Shown here: in pieces, positions 27,579 to 38,236 of the stretch | Layout of the letters: every line of letters starts with the position of its first letter | How positions within the stretch are numbered: position 1 is the stretch's first letter | Origin: Prochlorococcus sp. MIT 1341 | GTDB taxonomy: Bacteria > Cyanobacteriota > Cyanobacteriia > PCC-6307 > Cyanobiaceae | Assembly (NCBI RefSeq): GCF_034092415.1 | Contig: NZ_CP139304.1 | Span: forward strand, 1,100,001-1,164,000 | Direction of reading: 5' to 3' | DNA: 64,000 nucleotides | Notes under the pieces: generated by a model | Told to the model about the DNA's origin: nothing | The model's input: the letters and a program-made list of their open reading frames with translations, nothing else | Database searches by the model: none | Program-made: the position numbers and the translations under genes

Positions 27579-29909
27579 CTATCCCAAGCCAATACGTGCA
27601 ATATCTAGGACATCAGCCATTGATCTAATTTGTTCAACTGTTTTAGAAAGTTGGGAAGAACTTTTCAATTCTACCCGCAAATCAATACAAGCTGGCTTGC
27701 CATATGCGGTCTTTACGCGTGCATCACTAACATTAATCCCACTATCTGATAAACGCATCAAAATATCCTTTAGAATACCTACACGATCAATGACTTCGAT
27801 TCGTAACTGTACTGGAAATCGTTGTGATTCATAGACTGTCCTCTGATTCCAACGAACAGGTAACCTCCTCTCACTCGGTGTAGATGACACATTGGAGCAA
27901 TCCTGACGATGAATCGTAATGCCGTGGTTACCTAAAGCCACAGTTCCTACAATTGCTTCTCCAGGGAGAGGACTACAACAACCACCTAGACGGTATTCCA
28001 GTCCTTCAATACCTATAATTGGCTCACCCTCTCTATGAGACGTCTTCGAGGGGTTTAACTCATTCTTGGTAACTATACTTCGTGCAACATCGTAATTAGT
28101 TTCTAAATGGTCAGGAACTAAATTCTGTAGACGTACCTCCTCTCTCAATCGATTAAGAACTTGCTGCAATGTTAAGGCTCCAAACCCTAAAGCAGCTAAT
28201 AAATCATCTGTGGTTTGCAAATTACAGCGCTCAGCCACTCTGGTCATTGCCTCACTACTAAGTAAGGCGTCAAAACCATTTCGTCCCAACTCTCTCTCCA
28301 ATAACTCCTTTCCTCTTTGAATTGTTTCATCTCGATGGCTTCTCTTGTACCACTGCCGTATACGATTACGAGCAGTTGGTGTCGCAACAAAATTCAGCCA
28401 ATCCAAACTTGGATGGGCCGTTTTACTCGTTAATACATTTACAAAATCACCATTTTGCAAGGGTGTTGATAAAGGACAAAGTCGATCATTAATCCTCGTT
28501 CCATGGCAATGATTACCAACTTCCGAGTGAATCCTATAAGCAAAATCTACAGCAGTTGATCCCTTTCGAAGGCCTACAACATCACCTTTTGGAGTAAACA
28601 CAAAAACCTCTTCATCAAAAAGATCTTCCTTGATTGAAGCCAGATAATCATTATGGTCATCATTACCTCCTTCTTGTTGCCACTCAACTAACTGACGTAA
28701 CCAATTAAAGCGCTCTGCATCTCCAGAAGCTGGCGATCCACCCTCTTTATACTTCCAATGCGCAGCAATGCCAAACTCTGCAACCCTATGCATTTCTGGA
28801 GTCCGAATCTGAACTTCAATTGGCCTATGTCTACCAATAACAGCTGTATGGAGCGACTGATAGCCATTCGGTTTAGGTAAACCAATGTAATCCTTAAAAC
28901 GACCTGGGATAGGGCGAAAAGTATCATGAACGACCGCCAATGCTCGATAACAAGCCTCTACAGAGGGCGCAAGTATGCGAAGAGCTGCAACATCAAATAT
29001 TTCATGAAATGCCTTTTGTTGACGTTGCATCTTGCTCCAAATTCCATAAAGATGTTTTGGCCGGCCACTAATCTCGCAATTTCCAAGATCCATAGATCTC
29101 AAACGATCACTTAACAAGTTCACAGTTACCTTCAAGCGATCTTCTCGCTCACTGCGCTTAGTAGAAACTTGTTGTTGAATCTCACGAAAATCATCAGGTT
29201 CAAGCAATTTGAATGCCAAATCCTCCAATTCCCATTTGAAGCGACCTATACCTAAGCGATTAGCTAAGTGAGCATAAATTTCTCTAGTTTCACGTGCTAT
29301 TCGCTGCTGCTTATCAGATTGAAGAGAAGAAATAGTGCGCATGTTATGGAGCCTATCTGCCAATTTCACCAAAACAACCCTGATATCACTTGCCATTGCC
29401 AAGAACATTTTGCGAAGATTTTCAGCCTGAGCTTCTGTCCGATTCGTGAAGTGAATTCCTCCTAGTTTTGTCACTCCTTCCACTAAGCCACGTACTTCAA
29501 TTCCAAAATATGCTTCTAACTGCTCTGGAGTAACGTCCGTATCCTCAACGACATCATGCAAAAAACCAGCAGCAATTACTGATGGGCTTGATCCAATATC
29601 CCAAAGGAGATCAGCCACTGCAACTGGATGAACTATATAAGGCTCTCCACTGGCTCGAAATTGACCCTCATGAAGCTGAAAAGCAAAGTCAAACGCTGCC
29701 GCCAACAAGGCCTCAGAATCCAAAGGGCAGCATTGTCCAACCCTTGGAGGAATTTTCTTAATACAATCTTGTAACCAATTCGGTAGATCAATTCCGTAAT
29801 CCTCAATTCTCCCCATAGGGGTTGAGCTCACTGAAAGAACCCCACTCAAATCCGAGTCACAAACCTTACTAGCCTGCTTGGGATCAATCTGGGAACTGAC
29901 GTTAAGCAT
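27579..29909 (-). CDS. spoT: Bifunctional (p)ppGpp synthetase/hydrolase
   Basis: This long RelA/SpoT protein (776 residues) has all domains in order: an HD hydrolase domain (YIVHPVAVADLLWD, then FLHDVVEDT), the synthetase domain (RFKDYIGLPKPNGYQSLHT and PIEVQIRTPEMHRVAEFGIAAHWKYKEG), a TGS domain (VFVFTPKGDVVGLRKGSTAVDFAYRIHSEVG) and a C-terminal zinc-finger/ACT region (LGGCCSPLPGEAIVG, then IEVIDRVGILKDILMRLSD). The intact HD motif indicates hydrolase activity, so it is probably the only long Rel protein of the cell and controls the stringent response. The first 40 residues are poorly conserved. Confidence 0.94.
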   Translation of the reverse strand: MLNVSSQIDPKQASKVCDSDLSGVLSVSSTPMGRIEDYGIDLPNWLQDCIKKIPPRVGQCCPLDSEALLAAAFDFAFQLHEGQFRASGEPYIVHPVAVADLLWDIGSSPSVIAAGFLHDVVEDTDVTPEQLEAYFGIEVRGLVEGVTKLGGIHFTNRTEAQAENLRKMFLAMASDIRVVLVKLADRLHNMRTISSLQSDKQQRIARETREIYAHLANRLGIGRFKWELEDLAFKLLEPDDFREIQQQVSTKRSEREDRLKVTVNLLSDRLRSMDLGNCEISGRPKHLYGIWSKMQRQQKAFHEIFDVAALRILAPSVEACYRALAVVHDTFRPIPGRFKDYIGLPKPNGYQSLHTAVIGRHRPIEVQIRTPEMHRVAEFGIAAHWKYKEGGSPASGDAERFNWLRQLVEWQQEGGNDDHNDYLASIKEDLFDEEVFVFTPKGDVVGLRKGSTAVDFAYRIHSEVGNHCHGTRINDRLCPLSTPLQNGDFVNVLTSKTAHPSLDWLNFVATPTARNRIRQWYKRSHRDETIQRGKELLERELGRNGFDALLSSEAMTRVAERCNLQTTDDLLAALGFGALTLQQVLNRLREEVRLQNLVPDHLETNYDVARSIVTKNELNPSKTSHREGEPIIGIEGLEYRLGGCCSPLPGEAIVGTVALGNHGITIHRQDCSNVSSTPSERRLPVRWNQRTVYESQRFPVQLRIEVIDRVGILKDILMRLSDSGINVSDARVKTAYGKPACIDLRVELKSSSQLSKTVEQIRSMADVLDIARIGLG

Positions 29910-29963
29910 CCACTAAGCCTGATAATTCCATGGTATTCAGGCCTTATAAGACGTGCTACTCCT

Positions 29964-31574
29964 ATGCCCAATTCTTCGGGGCAGGTTCTTCAGCTGAAAC
30001 ACTTGCGTATCGCTTATCCATCCAGCAATACTTGGATATTGAATGGGCTAAACCTTGAGCTTTCTGCAGGAGAAAAGATCGCTCTAGTAGGAGGATCAGG
30101 ATGTGGAAAAAGTACGGTAGCAAAAGCTTCAATACAACTTCTCCCAGCCAAAAGCATTTGTGAAGGTGAAATATTCCTTGGAGGTAAAGATCCTCGTCAA
30201 CTTACAGAACAGAAACTTAGAGAATTGCGAGCAAAAACTGTAGGGCTGATTTTTCAAGATCCAATGACTCGTTTAAACCCCCTAATCAAAGTGGGAGATC
30301 ATTTACTTGACACCCTCCAAGCTTTCCAACCCAGAAGCAACTCCAAACAAAGAAAAGAAAAAGCCGAAGAACTCTTAGAGAGAGTAGGCATTGATCCCAA
30401 AAGATTTAATGCCTACCCTCATGAACTAAGTGGAGGTATGCGTCAACGACTAGGAATTGCTTTAGCAATAGCACTCAATCCTCCTTTAATCATCGCTGAT
30501 GAACCAACTACAAGCCTAGATGTTGCAGTAGCTAATCAAATAATGGGTCAATTAAATGACCTTTGTGAGGAAATGGGTGTTGCCCTCTTGCTAATAAGCC
30601 ATGACCTTGCCTTAGCAGCCCGCTGGTGTAAAAAGATCGCAATCCTGTACAAAGGTCAAATAGTTGAACAAGGGCCTTGCAAAGAAATACTGAGCCAACC
30701 TAAATCAGAAATTGGCAAAAGAATGGTAGAAGCAGCGCGTGAAAAAGAGGCGTTAATTAATCCATCTCAATGCCAGAAATCAATTGTCCTAGAAATAAAT
30801 AATTTGCGTTGTTGGCATAGAGAGCGCGGGCTCCCATGGAGCAAAAATTGGATCAAGGCAATAAATGGAATTAGTTTTTCATTGCACACCGGTGAAAGTA
30901 TTGGAATTGTTGGAAAGTCAGGATGTGGGAAAAGCACTTTATGCAGGGCTTTGATGGGGCTAATCCCTGTGCGGGGTGGACTGATAAAACTAAATGGTTG
31001 CACAATTCTGAATTTAAAAGGTAAAGATTTTTACAAACAAAGAGAACAAATTCAAATGGTTTTTCAAGATCCATATGCTTGCCTTAACCCAAAAATGACT
31101 GTTGGCGAAGCGATAGCAGATCCCTTACTAATTCATAGAATCTGTAACAAGTCAAATGCAAAAGAAATATCTTTAAAACTCCTGCAAAAAGTAGGGCTTA
31201 ACCCTCCCGAGAATTTTCAAAATAGATTACCAAATCAGCTCTCTGGCGGTCAGCAGCAGAGAGTTGCTATAGCTAGAGCTATAGCCTTAAAACCAAAAGT
31301 TCTTATTTGTGATGAAAGCGTAAGCATGTTGGATCCAGAAATTCAAGCTGAGGTTCTGTCCCTGCTTAAACAGTTACAACAGAATCTAGGAATAGGGATA
31401 ATTTTTATTACGCATGATTTACAGATTGCATCACGTTTCTGTCAGAAAATAATCGTATTGGATCAAGGCAAAGTAATTGAAGAAGGGTTGCCAGAAAAGG
31501 TCTTTAATGAACCTGTTTCCCGAGTCACAAAATCTCTTGTCAAATCTTGTCCAAGGTTACCAACGTCAAGATAA
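29964..31574 (+). CDS. ABC transporter, two fused ATPase domains (Dpp/Opp-type)
   Basis: This single 536-residue protein carries two ABC ATPase domains. The first has Walker A GGSGCGKST (43-51), signature LSGGMRQR and Walker B LIIADEPTTSLD. The second has GKSGCGKST, LSGGQQQRVAIARAIA and LICDESVSMLD, where Ser replaces the usual Pro after DE. Both show the Dpp/Opp-type FQDP Q-loop (LIFQDPMTRLNP and MVFQDPYACLNP). It therefore equals DppD and DppF joined, and would energise uptake of peptides, nickel or a similar solute. No permease or binding protein is adjacent. Its 3' end overlaps the rluD-like gene by 9 bp. Confidence 0.9.
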   Translation: MPNSSGQVLQLKHLRIAYPSSNTWILNGLNLELSAGEKIALVGGSGCGKSTVAKASIQLLPAKSICEGEIFLGGKDPRQLTEQKLRELRAKTVGLIFQDPMTRLNPLIKVGDHLLDTLQAFQPRSNSKQRKEKAEELLERVGIDPKRFNAYPHELSGGMRQRLGIALAIALNPPLIIADEPTTSLDVAVANQIMGQLNDLCEEMGVALLLISHDLALAARWCKKIAILYKGQIVEQGPCKEILSQPKSEIGKRMVEAAREKEALINPSQCQKSIVLEINNLRCWHRERGLPWSKNWIKAINGISFSLHTGESIGIVGKSGCGKSTLCRALMGLIPVRGGLIKLNGCTILNLKGKDFYKQREQIQMVFQDPYACLNPKMTVGEAIADPLLIHRICNKSNAKEISLKLLQKVGLNPPENFQNRLPNQLSGGQQQRVAIARAIALKPKVLICDESVSMLDPEIQAEVLSLLKQLQQNLGIGIIFITHDLQIASRFCQKIIVLDQGKVIEEGLPEKVFNEPVSRVTKSLVKSCPRLPTSR

Positions 31575-32543
31575 ATGATCTAATCTTCTGCGCAAAACAG
31601 ATAATAACTGAGTAAAAGATGGTGGCAATGGAGCATTAAACTCCAGCCTTGTTCCTGTAACAGGATGTTCCAAGCCGAGGTGAATTGCATGCAATGCCTG
31701 GCCAGGTAGATCAACAGGAAGTTTTTTACAACGGCTATAAATAGGGTCGCCCACAATGGGATGGCCTTGGTGCAAGCAATGAACTCGTATTTGATGCGTG
31801 CGGCCAGTATCTAACTTAAAGCTCAGCAATGAATAATCCCCTAGACGTTCTTTTAAACGCCAATTTGTGCAGGCATGTCTTCCATTCTGATCGGAAACAA
31901 CAGCATATTTCTTTCTATCAACTGGATGCCTCCCGATAGGACCAATGATTATTCCTTCTTCACCTTTAGGTACACCATGAACCACAGCAAGATAATTACG
32001 TGATGCAATACGAGTTTGAATCTGCTTTTGCAAACTCACCAAAGATTCCTGATTCTTAGCAATAACAATGCAACCTGTTGTATCCTTATCAAGACGATGA
32101 ACTATGCCGGGCCTAAGTTTTCCATTAATCCCTGGTAGGTCTCTACAATGATGTAAAACACCATTCACTAAAGTGCCATCTTTATTACCCGGTGCTGGGT
32201 GAACAGTTAGGCCTGAAGGTTTATTGATAACAATCAAATGTTCATCTTCAAATAGGATATTTAGTTGCATTTTTTCTGGCTTTAAATATGGCAAAGGCTC
32301 AGGAGGTGGAATCCATAAAAGAACCTCATCATCTTTTCTTAGAGGTGTTTTAGAAAGTCCCTTATTTCCATTAACACGAACATATCCTGCATCAATAAAT
32401 TTCTGTATGCGACTACGACTTTGTTCTTGTCTTTGGCTAACCAACCAACGGTCAAGTCTCATTGGCAATGGTCTGAGATAAATAAGCTTGACCAGCTCTC
32501 CTTCTCCTTCTCCAAACTCAGGTGTTTTCTCCTCAAGCTTCAT
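31566..32543 (-). CDS. Ribosomal large-subunit pseudouridine synthase (RluD-like)
   Basis: An S4 RNA-binding domain (RLDRWLVSQ to GYVRVNG) precedes a RluA/RluD-family catalytic domain with IVHRLDKDTTG, in which the Asp is catalytic, VINKPSGLTVHPAPGN, DTGRTHQIRVH and HPIVGDPIY. The S4 domain fits RluD/RluC-type enzymes that modify 23S rRNA; the exact uridines cannot be told. At 325 residues it has normal length. Its ATG overlaps the rbgA stop by 4 bp, so both belong to a uspA-rbgA-rluD leftward operon. Confidence 0.92.
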   Translation of the reverse strand: MKLEEKTPEFGEGEGELVKLIYLRPLPMRLDRWLVSQRQEQSRSRIQKFIDAGYVRVNGNKGLSKTPLRKDDEVLLWIPPPEPLPYLKPEKMQLNILFEDEHLIVINKPSGLTVHPAPGNKDGTLVNGVLHHCRDLPGINGKLRPGIVHRLDKDTTGCIVIAKNQESLVSLQKQIQTRIASRNYLAVVHGVPKGEEGIIIGPIGRHPVDRKKYAVVSDQNGRHACTNWRLKERLGDYSLLSFKLDTGRTHQIRVHCLHQGHPIVGDPIYSRCKKLPVDLPGQALHAIHLGLEHPVTGTRLEFNAPLPPSFTQLLSVLRRRLDHLS

Positions 32544-33397
32544 GGGAGCTCCAAGGAAATCAAACCCAAATGCGATTTTCGAAAATCATCCAAAACCCTT
32601 TGCGCCATCCTCTCAATCTGCCCTGAGGTATTTCTTTGTGCCAAAAGGCTCAACCACTTCAAACATTCATCGGGTTCTGTTGGAAAAGGTATTCCGTAAC
32701 GGGTATGCAAAATCTGATTAGAAACCTCAACCTTGTTTTCTAACAAAGCCAGCATTTTCAAAAACTCAACTGCAACAACTTGAACGTCATATGCTCCCAT
32801 CCCAATATCATCACAAATAGCAAGCAATAAAGCCGATTTCTGATTATCTAATCTTGGGGGTAATACTCCAGGAGCATCAAGCAAATCTAAATCTTGGCCA
32901 ACTCTGACCCAACGTAAAGTCCTTGTAACACCAGCGCGCCTAGCGCTCGCAACAATCTTCTGACGCACCAATCTATTAATCAAAGCAGACTTGCCAACAT
33001 TTGGAAAACCCAAAACGAGAGCGCGTACTGGCCGAATACGCATCCCCCTCGAAAGACGACGCTGATTGAGATGATCCCCAGCACGAATTGCAGCTTGCTG
33101 AATCTGCTTAACACCGGTACCTCTTTTCGCATCGCACCACCATGGTGTCTGGCCTTGATCCCTAAACCATTTATCCCATGAATGCATGGCTTCTCCAGAA
33201 ACCATGTCACGTCGATTAATCACTAATAGATGCTGCTTACCCTGTATCCACTTCTTGAGATGCGGATGAGAAGTGGATACAGGAATCCTTGCATCACGTA
33301 CTTCAATCACCAAATCAACTTTATCCAGTCCATTGGTTAATTGTTGCTCTGCTTTAGCTATATGGCCTGGATACCACTGGATAGTTGGAAAACTCAC
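32540..33397 (-). CDS. rbgA: Ribosome biogenesis GTPase (RbgA/YlqF)
   Basis: RbgA is a circularly permuted GTPase needed for 50S assembly. IQWYPGHIAKAE is the diagnostic start; the G4-like NRRD precedes the G1 motif GFPNVGKSALINRL, and DAPGVLPP is G3, showing the permuted order. The frame is open to a TTG at 33418, but the GTG ending at 33397 overlaps the uspA stop as GTGA and puts the start close to IQWYPGH, so it is preferred (285 residues). A 15-bp inverted repeat lies at 33241-33283 within the gene. Confidence 0.93.
   Translation of the reverse strand: MSFPTIQWYPGHIAKAEQQLTNGLDKVDLVIEVRDARIPVSTSHPHLKKWIQGKQHLLVINRRDMVSGEAMHSWDKWFRDQGQTPWWCDAKRGTGVKQIQQAAIRAGDHLNQRRLSRGMRIRPVRALVLGFPNVGKSALINRLVRQKIVASARRAGVTRTLRWVRVGQDLDLLDAPGVLPPRLDNQKSALLLAICDDIGMGAYDVQVVAVEFLKMLALLENKVEVSNQILHTRYGIPFPTEPDECLKWLSLLAQRNTSGQIERMAQRVLDDFRKSHLGLISLELP
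33241..33283. repeat. Perfect 15-bp inverted repeat inside rbgA
   Basis: The arm CCTGTATCCACTTCT (33241-33255) and its exact reverse complement (33269-33283) flank a 13-base loop. It lies near the 5' end of rbgA, coding the stretch from PVSTS to KKWIQ. It has no T-tract. Confidence 0.95.
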
Positions 33398-33795
33398 GGC
33401 ACCACTAACACAGGACAAGGTGCCAACTGAATAACACGAACAGCAATACTTTCTTTTTCTTCCTCAAGGTTTATGCCCTTAGTACCCATCACAATCAAAT
33501 CAACATTTTTTTCATCTGCTACATCACAAATCACAAAAGCAGGTTTCCCTTTTCTATTAAGTGCCTCACAAACAATTCCAGCCTGCTGAGACCTATCCAA
33601 AATGGTTTCTAATATGTTCTTTCTCAACGTGGAATCATTTCCATCTGTACCCTCAGGATCTTCCACTACAAGCAAAATCAATTGGCTCTGTTGAGCTCTT
33701 GCCAAGTCCAAAGCCTTCTTTGCTGTATCAATTGCCTGACGAGGATGCCCAATTGGGAAAAGAACTGTTTCGAACAAATCAATAAGCTCCAACAC
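33394..33795 (-). CDS. Universal stress protein family (UspA-like)
   Basis: This 133-residue protein has the Usp fold: LFETVLFPIGHPRQAIDTAKKALDLA at the start, LILLVVEDPE, and VDLIVMGTKGINLEEEKESIAVRVIQLAPCPVLVVP at the end. GTKG stands where ATP-binding members have the G-2x-G-9x-G loop; the later part of that loop is altered, so ATP binding is uncertain. The start is GTG 33795. It is the first gene of a leftward operon with rbgA and the rluD-like gene, and divergent from pgk. Confidence 0.85.
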   Translation of the reverse strand: MLELIDLFETVLFPIGHPRQAIDTAKKALDLARAQQSQLILLVVEDPEGTDGNDSTLRKNILETILDRSQQAGIVCEALNRKGKPAFVICDVADEKNVDLIVMGTKGINLEEEKESIAVRVIQLAPCPVLVVP

Positions 33796-33911
33796 TCAAC
33801 TCTTATTTGTAGTAGAGCACTTCAACGTTATTTGGCCAACTGCACTGCAAGCCAAAAAGGCCACCAAAGGGTTAACCTCAGCCAGTTTAGTTACTTCATG
33901 AAATAACCATC

Positions 33912-35120
33912 ATGGCGAAGCGTTCTCTATCTAACCTCAGCCCAGCAGATCTCAGTGGCAAACGAGTATTGGTTCGCGTGGACTTCAATGTTCCTCTAAA
34001 TAATCAAGGCCAAATAACCGATGACACAAGGATCCGCGCAGCAATCCCAACAATTAATGACCTCATTCATAAAAGTGCGCGAGTGATCCTTTGTGCTCAT
34101 TTCGGTAGACCAAAGGGAGAAGTCAAAGAAGGAATGCGCCTCACACCTGTTGCTGCTCGCCTAAGTGAGCTGCTTAATAAACAAGTTCAAAAAAGCAATA
34201 GTTGCATTGGCGAAGACGCATCAAACAAAGTGTCCGCCATGGAAAATGGTGACATTTTACTTCTAGAGAATGTCCGTTTTTTCGCTGAAGAAGAAAATAA
34301 TGAACCGGGTTTTGCTAAAAGTCTGGCTTCCCTAGCAGAAGTTTATGTAAATGATGCATTTGGAGCAGCACATCGTGCACATGCTTCCACTGAAGGAGTT
34401 ACCAAGTTCCTATCTCCAAATGTTGCCGGTTATCTAATGGAAAAAGAGCTGCAATATCTCCAAGGGGCTATAGATCAACCCAAAAGGCCATTAGCAGCAA
34501 TTGTAGGGGGCTCTAAAGTAAGTAGCAAAATAGGTGTTCTTGAGTCTTTAATCGACAAATGCGACAAGGTATTAATTGGTGGAGGGATGATATTTACCTT
34601 CTATAAAGCAAGAGGCCTAGATGTAGGAAAAAGCTTGATTGAAAATGACAAACTTGAACTTGCAAAAAACCTCGAAGAGAAAGCCAAAGCGAAAGGAGTG
34701 GAATTATTATTGCCATCAGATGTTGTACTTGCTGATGATTTCTCTCCTGATGCCAATTCCAAAATCACATCTATAAATGCAATGCCAGATGGATGGATGG
34801 GCCTTGACATTGGTCCAGAATCAATCGCAACATTCCAATCAGCCCTAGAGAATTGTCAAACAGTCATTTGGAATGGACCCATGGGAGTATTTGAATTCGA
34901 CAAATTTGCCAAGGGAACTAACGCTATAGCAAGCACACTTGCAAAAATTGGATCTACTGGTTGTTGTACCATTATTGGTGGTGGTGACTCAGTTGCAGCA
35001 GTTGAAAAAGCTGGTCTTGCTGAAAAGATGTCTCACATTTCTACTGGAGGTGGAGCAAGTTTAGAATTATTAGAAGGTAAAGTTCTACCTGGTGTAGCAG
35101 CTTTAGACGAAGCAAGCTGA
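33912..35120 (+). CDS. pgk: Phosphoglycerate kinase
   Basis: Pgk interconverts 1,3-bisphosphoglycerate and 3-phosphoglycerate in the Calvin cycle and glycolysis. At 402 residues it is full length. [11 protein letters not shown] is the N-terminal substrate segment, [11 protein letters not shown] the basic patch, [16 protein letters not shown] the hallmark motif, and the C-terminal [17 protein letters not shown] and [13 protein letters not shown] bind nucleotide. The 116 bp upstream separate it from divergent uspA and should hold its promoter. Confidence 0.98.
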   Translation: MAKRSLSNLSPADLSGKRVLVRVDFNVPLNNQGQITDDTRIRAAIPTINDLIHKSARVILCAHFGRPKGEVKEGMRLTPVAARLSELLNKQVQKSNSCIGEDASNKVSAMENGDILLLENVRFFAEEENNEPGFAKSLASLAEVYVNDAFGAAHRAHASTEGVTKFLSPNVAGYLMEKELQYLQGAIDQPKRPLAAIVGGSKVSSKIGVLESLIDKCDKVLIGGGMIFTFYKARGLDVGKSLIENDKLELAKNLEEKAKAKGVELLLPSDVVLADDFSPDANSKITSINAMPDGWMGLDIGPESIATFQSALENCQTVIWNGPMGVFEFDKFAKGTNAIASTLAKIGSTGCCTIIGGGDSVAAVEKAGLAEKMSHISTGGGASLELLEGKVLPGVAALDEAS

Positions 35121-35146
35121 ACATGAAGGTGCAAGGCAATAATTAT

Positions 35147-35893
35147 TTAATTAATTGCCAATTCTTCTTCTGTTGGGACAACTCTAACCAACTTCGTTAC
35201 CGAAATAATTCCATTAGTATGAGCCAAAAGAATAGCCCAAGTCTGTTTCCCTGGGATAAGGGGAGCAAGTACTGATTTAAATAGTCCTCCCCCATGCATA
35301 GGCGCAAGCAATATCTCAGGACTCTCATCGGCATTAATCTGTTTACTTGTCAGGTCAATCAAACCTGCAGCAACAATTGATTCTCCTAATGGCTCATCAA
35401 ATAAAACATCAATGTCATATCTACTACCAGTAAGGACAGCATCAGGTATTTGCAAAGTGATCGGAATTAAGTGATTATTGCTTCTAAGAATTGACTCCTC
35501 AAATAACAATTCCTGATCAATAATCTTTTCCTTGCGAGTTCGAAAAGCCAGAATTTGTTTAGATTGAAAATGATAATCTTGTTCTTTTAATTGAGTACTG
35601 CCATTAATAAATACTTCCAGAGTTGAACGGCCATCCTGAAGCTTGCTAGATGGCTTCAAAAGCCATCTAGCATCTGGGAACCGAGTTTTCAACCTTCTAA
35701 AGCGAAGCAATAAATCAGAAGCCTGCTCAACATCGAAGAAATTACTAAGAGTGCCCTCTGCAGAGCTATTTAATGCAGTCTCTATGTCATCAACTAACAC
35801 CAGTGTGTCGCCTGCTCTTGATGAGGGCAATCCCATCAAAATCATTAACGCCAACAGAGATGATGCAAAAACAGCCTTTGTTGATTGTCGCAA
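35147..35893 (-). CDS. Exported protein of unknown function
   Basis: Residues 1-27 form a clear signal peptide (basic MRQSTK, then hydrophobic [15 protein letters not shown], then SSRAG), so the mature ~220-residue protein is periplasmic or lumenal. I do not recognise the family. The middle has alternating strands ([43 protein letters not shown]), suggesting a beta-rich domain. No cysteines or lipobox are seen. Divergent from murG with 60 bp between starts. A 13-bp inverted repeat lies at 35644-35672 inside it. Confidence 0.75.
   Translation of the reverse strand: MRQSTKAVFASSLLALMILMGLPSSRAGDTLVLVDDIETALNSSAEGTLSNFFDVEQASDLLLRFRRLKTRFPDARWLLKPSSKLQDGRSTLEVFINGSTQLKEQDYHFQSKQILAFRTRKEKIIDQELLFEESILRSNNHLIPITLQIPDAVLTGSRYDIDVLFDEPLGESIVAAGLIDLTSKQINADESPEILLAPMHGGGLFKSVLAPLIPGKQTWAILLAHTNGIISVTKLVRVVPTEEELAIN
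35644..35672. repeat. Perfect 13-bp inverted repeat inside exported unknown gene
   Basis: The arm TGCTAGATGGCTT (35644-35656), a CAA loop and the exact reverse complement (35660-35672) form a 29-base hairpin coding about residues 74-84 of the exported protein. No T-tract follows. Confidence 0.95.
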
Positions 35894-35953
35894 GTTAGTG
35901 TTTGGTCTAATAAAGACAAGTTAATCGGCACTTCGCATAATGTGCCAAATACG

Positions 35954-37027
35954 ATGCCAAAACTCCTTATTGCAGCAAGTGGAACAGGTGGGCATATCTA
36001 CCCCGCATTAGCAGTAGCAAAAGCTTTACCTGCCACCTGGCAATGCAGATGGATAGGGGTACCAGACAGACTTGAGGCCAAAATCATCCCGACTGAATAC
36101 CACCTCACCACAGTTAGCGCGGGTGGACTACAAAACAGCTTTTTTCACAAACTTCTACGATTACTGCAAGCGCTTGCGGTAAGCCTAAAGATACGAAGGT
36201 TGATAAAAAAAGAAAAAATACAAGTAGTTTTTACAACAGGTGGATATATAGCAGCGCCTGCAATTTTGGCCGCAAGGCTATGCCAGATACCAGTTTTACT
36301 CCATGAATCCAATGTGATCCCTGGGAAAGTAACCCGCTTCATGGGGAGATTCTGCAAAGTGGTAGCTATCGGACTTCCAGATACAGCTAGGCAGATCCCA
36401 CGAATAAAGACGATCCTTACTGGAACTCCTGTTAGAGCAGAGTTTTATCAAATTCAACCTGTACCAACATGGGTACCTATCGGTTCAGGTCCCCTATTAA
36501 TCGTTATAGGCGGTAGTCAAGGCGCTATAGGACTAAATCGAATGGTTAGACCTTTGTTACCATCTCTGCTAGAAGCAGGTTGCAGAGTTGTTCATATAAC
36601 TGGGAACAATGATAAGGAAATTAATCATATAAACCATCCCAACCTCATTGAAAAAAAATTCACAGAAGAGGTCGCAGGGCTCCTTCAAAATGCAGACTTG
36701 GCTATCAGCAGAGCTGGTGCAGGTAGCATCAGTGAACTTGCCATATGTGGAACACCAAGTATTTTGGTGCCATTTCCGAATGCTTCCGATAGACATCAAG
36801 ATGCGAATGCCTCATGTGTTGCATCATTTGGGGGAGCAGTGATAGTTCATCAACATAAAGCCAATGAATATAGTCTTAGAAACAACATTACTTATTTACT
36901 AAATCCACGACTATCAACAAAAGGGTCAAAAGAAGATCTTCTACTTACAATGAGCAAGCAAATAAGAAAATTAGCTGTTAAGGATGCTGAGAAAAGAATT
37001 GTCAAACTTTTAGAAGGGCTTATTTAA
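35954..37027 (+). CDS. murG: UDP-GlcNAc:lipid I N-acetylglucosaminyltransferase
   Basis: MurG makes lipid II from lipid I at the inner face of the cytoplasmic membrane. [19 protein letters not shown] holds the first glycine loop, [13 protein letters not shown] and [12 protein letters not shown] follow, and [35 protein letters not shown] is the UDP-GlcNAc binding region. The reading frame extends to 35885, but the ATG at 35954 gives the normal MurG start and 357 residues. It stands outside any division cluster and overlaps the cobC-like gene by 4 bp tail to tail. Confidence 0.96.
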   Translation: MPKLLIAASGTGGHIYPALAVAKALPATWQCRWIGVPDRLEAKIIPTEYHLTTVSAGGLQNSFFHKLLRLLQALAVSLKIRRLIKKEKIQVVFTTGGYIAAPAILAARLCQIPVLLHESNVIPGKVTRFMGRFCKVVAIGLPDTARQIPRIKTILTGTPVRAEFYQIQPVPTWVPIGSGPLLIVIGGSQGAIGLNRMVRPLLPSLLEAGCRVVHITGNNDKEINHINHPNLIEKKFTEEVAGLLQNADLAISRAGAGSISELAICGTPSILVPFPNASDRHQDANASCVASFGGAVIVHQHKANEYSLRNNITYLLNPRLSTKGSKEDLLLTMSKQIRKLAVKDAEKRIVKLLEGLI

Positions 37028-38109
37028 TGGGATAGACAAGTTCCCAAAGCATTTACAATTCTTCTATTATCAAGTCGCCCTTGCAGAGATATTCTCAGCC
37101 ATCGTTCATCAAGGTCAACAAAAGAGCGGCAGTCTCTTAATAAGATCCGTTTCTGAGCCATCTGCTCATTAATAGACAACAGAGAAACATCTCCTTCGAT
37201 AAGTAAAAAATTTGCAGCGGATGGATAAGGTGTGATTCCTGGAAGCTGATCCAAATTGCGATATATCCATTGTCCCTCCTTCTCTACCCAGCGATGTACT
37301 CTTTGTATCCAACTTTCTACGGGAGGAGTATTCGTCATTAAATAAATTCCACCAGCTATGGCCAAGGCATTTAAAGGCCATGGATCACGCCAGTTCTTCC
37401 ATCGCTCTAAGCGCTCAGGATCTCCAATCGCATAACCAATTCTTAAGCCTGGCAAGGAAAATAGTTTTGTCAAACTACGAATAACAACCAAATTAGAATT
37501 ATTAGCTATCAATGAGACAAGTGATTCATCCTCACCACATGGCACCAAAGGCAAAAAGGCCTCATCACAAATAACAAGCTTATAGTTAGGTAGACAACTC
37601 TTAATTGATTCTCTACTCCATAACTGCCCAGTAGGATTATGAGGATTAGTTATCCAAAGAACATCTGATTTAGGAGTCAATGGAAACAACTGTGGTCTAG
37701 TAGCTGACCATACCCTTGGTAAAGACTCATACCGAAAGGCTGCCTGCCAACAACGAAGAGCTCTTTCGTAATCAGCAAACCCTGGGGAAGGTAATGAACT
37801 TAACCCTTGAAAAGAGGCATCCCGAGCCGCCCAGGTAATTAATTCTGCAGCACCATTGCCTGGTAATACCATTGCAGCATCAATCTGATGCCATTTAGCA
37901 ATGGCCTGACGCAACTCGAGATAGTCCCTATCAGGATAGTGATGCAACACGTCTTCTCTAAGGGCTTTAACAAGACATCGACTTAAAGACTTACTCATTG
38001 GGAAAGGGACTAAAGATGCACTTGCGTCCAATAATTGATCAGGTCTACATCCCAGTCTTCTCCCTTCATAAATCAGGTTGCCACCATGCAAAGAAATTGC
38101 TTCACTCAT
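37024..38109 (-). CDS. Threonine-phosphate decarboxylase-like aminotransferase (CobC/CobD)
   Basis: This 361-residue fold-type I PLP enzyme begins [13 protein letters not shown], typical of the cobalamin-pathway threonine-phosphate decarboxylase group, and has [41 protein letters not shown] and the PLP lysine in [22 protein letters not shown]. The HGGN start and ASASLVPFP argue for the cobalamin branch over HisC. It would supply the aminopropanol arm of (pseudo)cobalamin. No other cobalamin gene is adjacent, so this rests on motifs alone. Confidence 0.82.
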   Translation of the reverse strand: MSEAISLHGGNLIYEGRRLGCRPDQLLDASASLVPFPMSKSLSRCLVKALREDVLHHYPDRDYLELRQAIAKWHQIDAAMVLPGNGAAELITWAARDASFQGLSSLPSPGFADYERALRCWQAAFRYESLPRVWSATRPQLFPLTPKSDVLWITNPHNPTGQLWSRESIKSCLPNYKLVICDEAFLPLVPCGEDESLVSLIANNSNLVVIRSLTKLFSLPGLRIGYAIGDPERLERWKNWRDPWPLNALAIAGGIYLMTNTPPVESWIQRVHRWVEKEGQWIYRNLDQLPGITPYPSAANFLLIEGDVSLLSINEQMAQKRILLRDCRSFVDLDERWLRISLQGRLDNRRIVNALGTCLSH

Positions 38110-38236
38110 AAATCAATCAAAAAGGAGATGCTCAAGAAAAATCTCTTATAGGGACTACTAGTCATACAGCCATACATGAAAAAATTTGAAATTATTCCCC
38201 ACAGAATTGGTCGGGAAAGTGACAACCCATTCTGAA

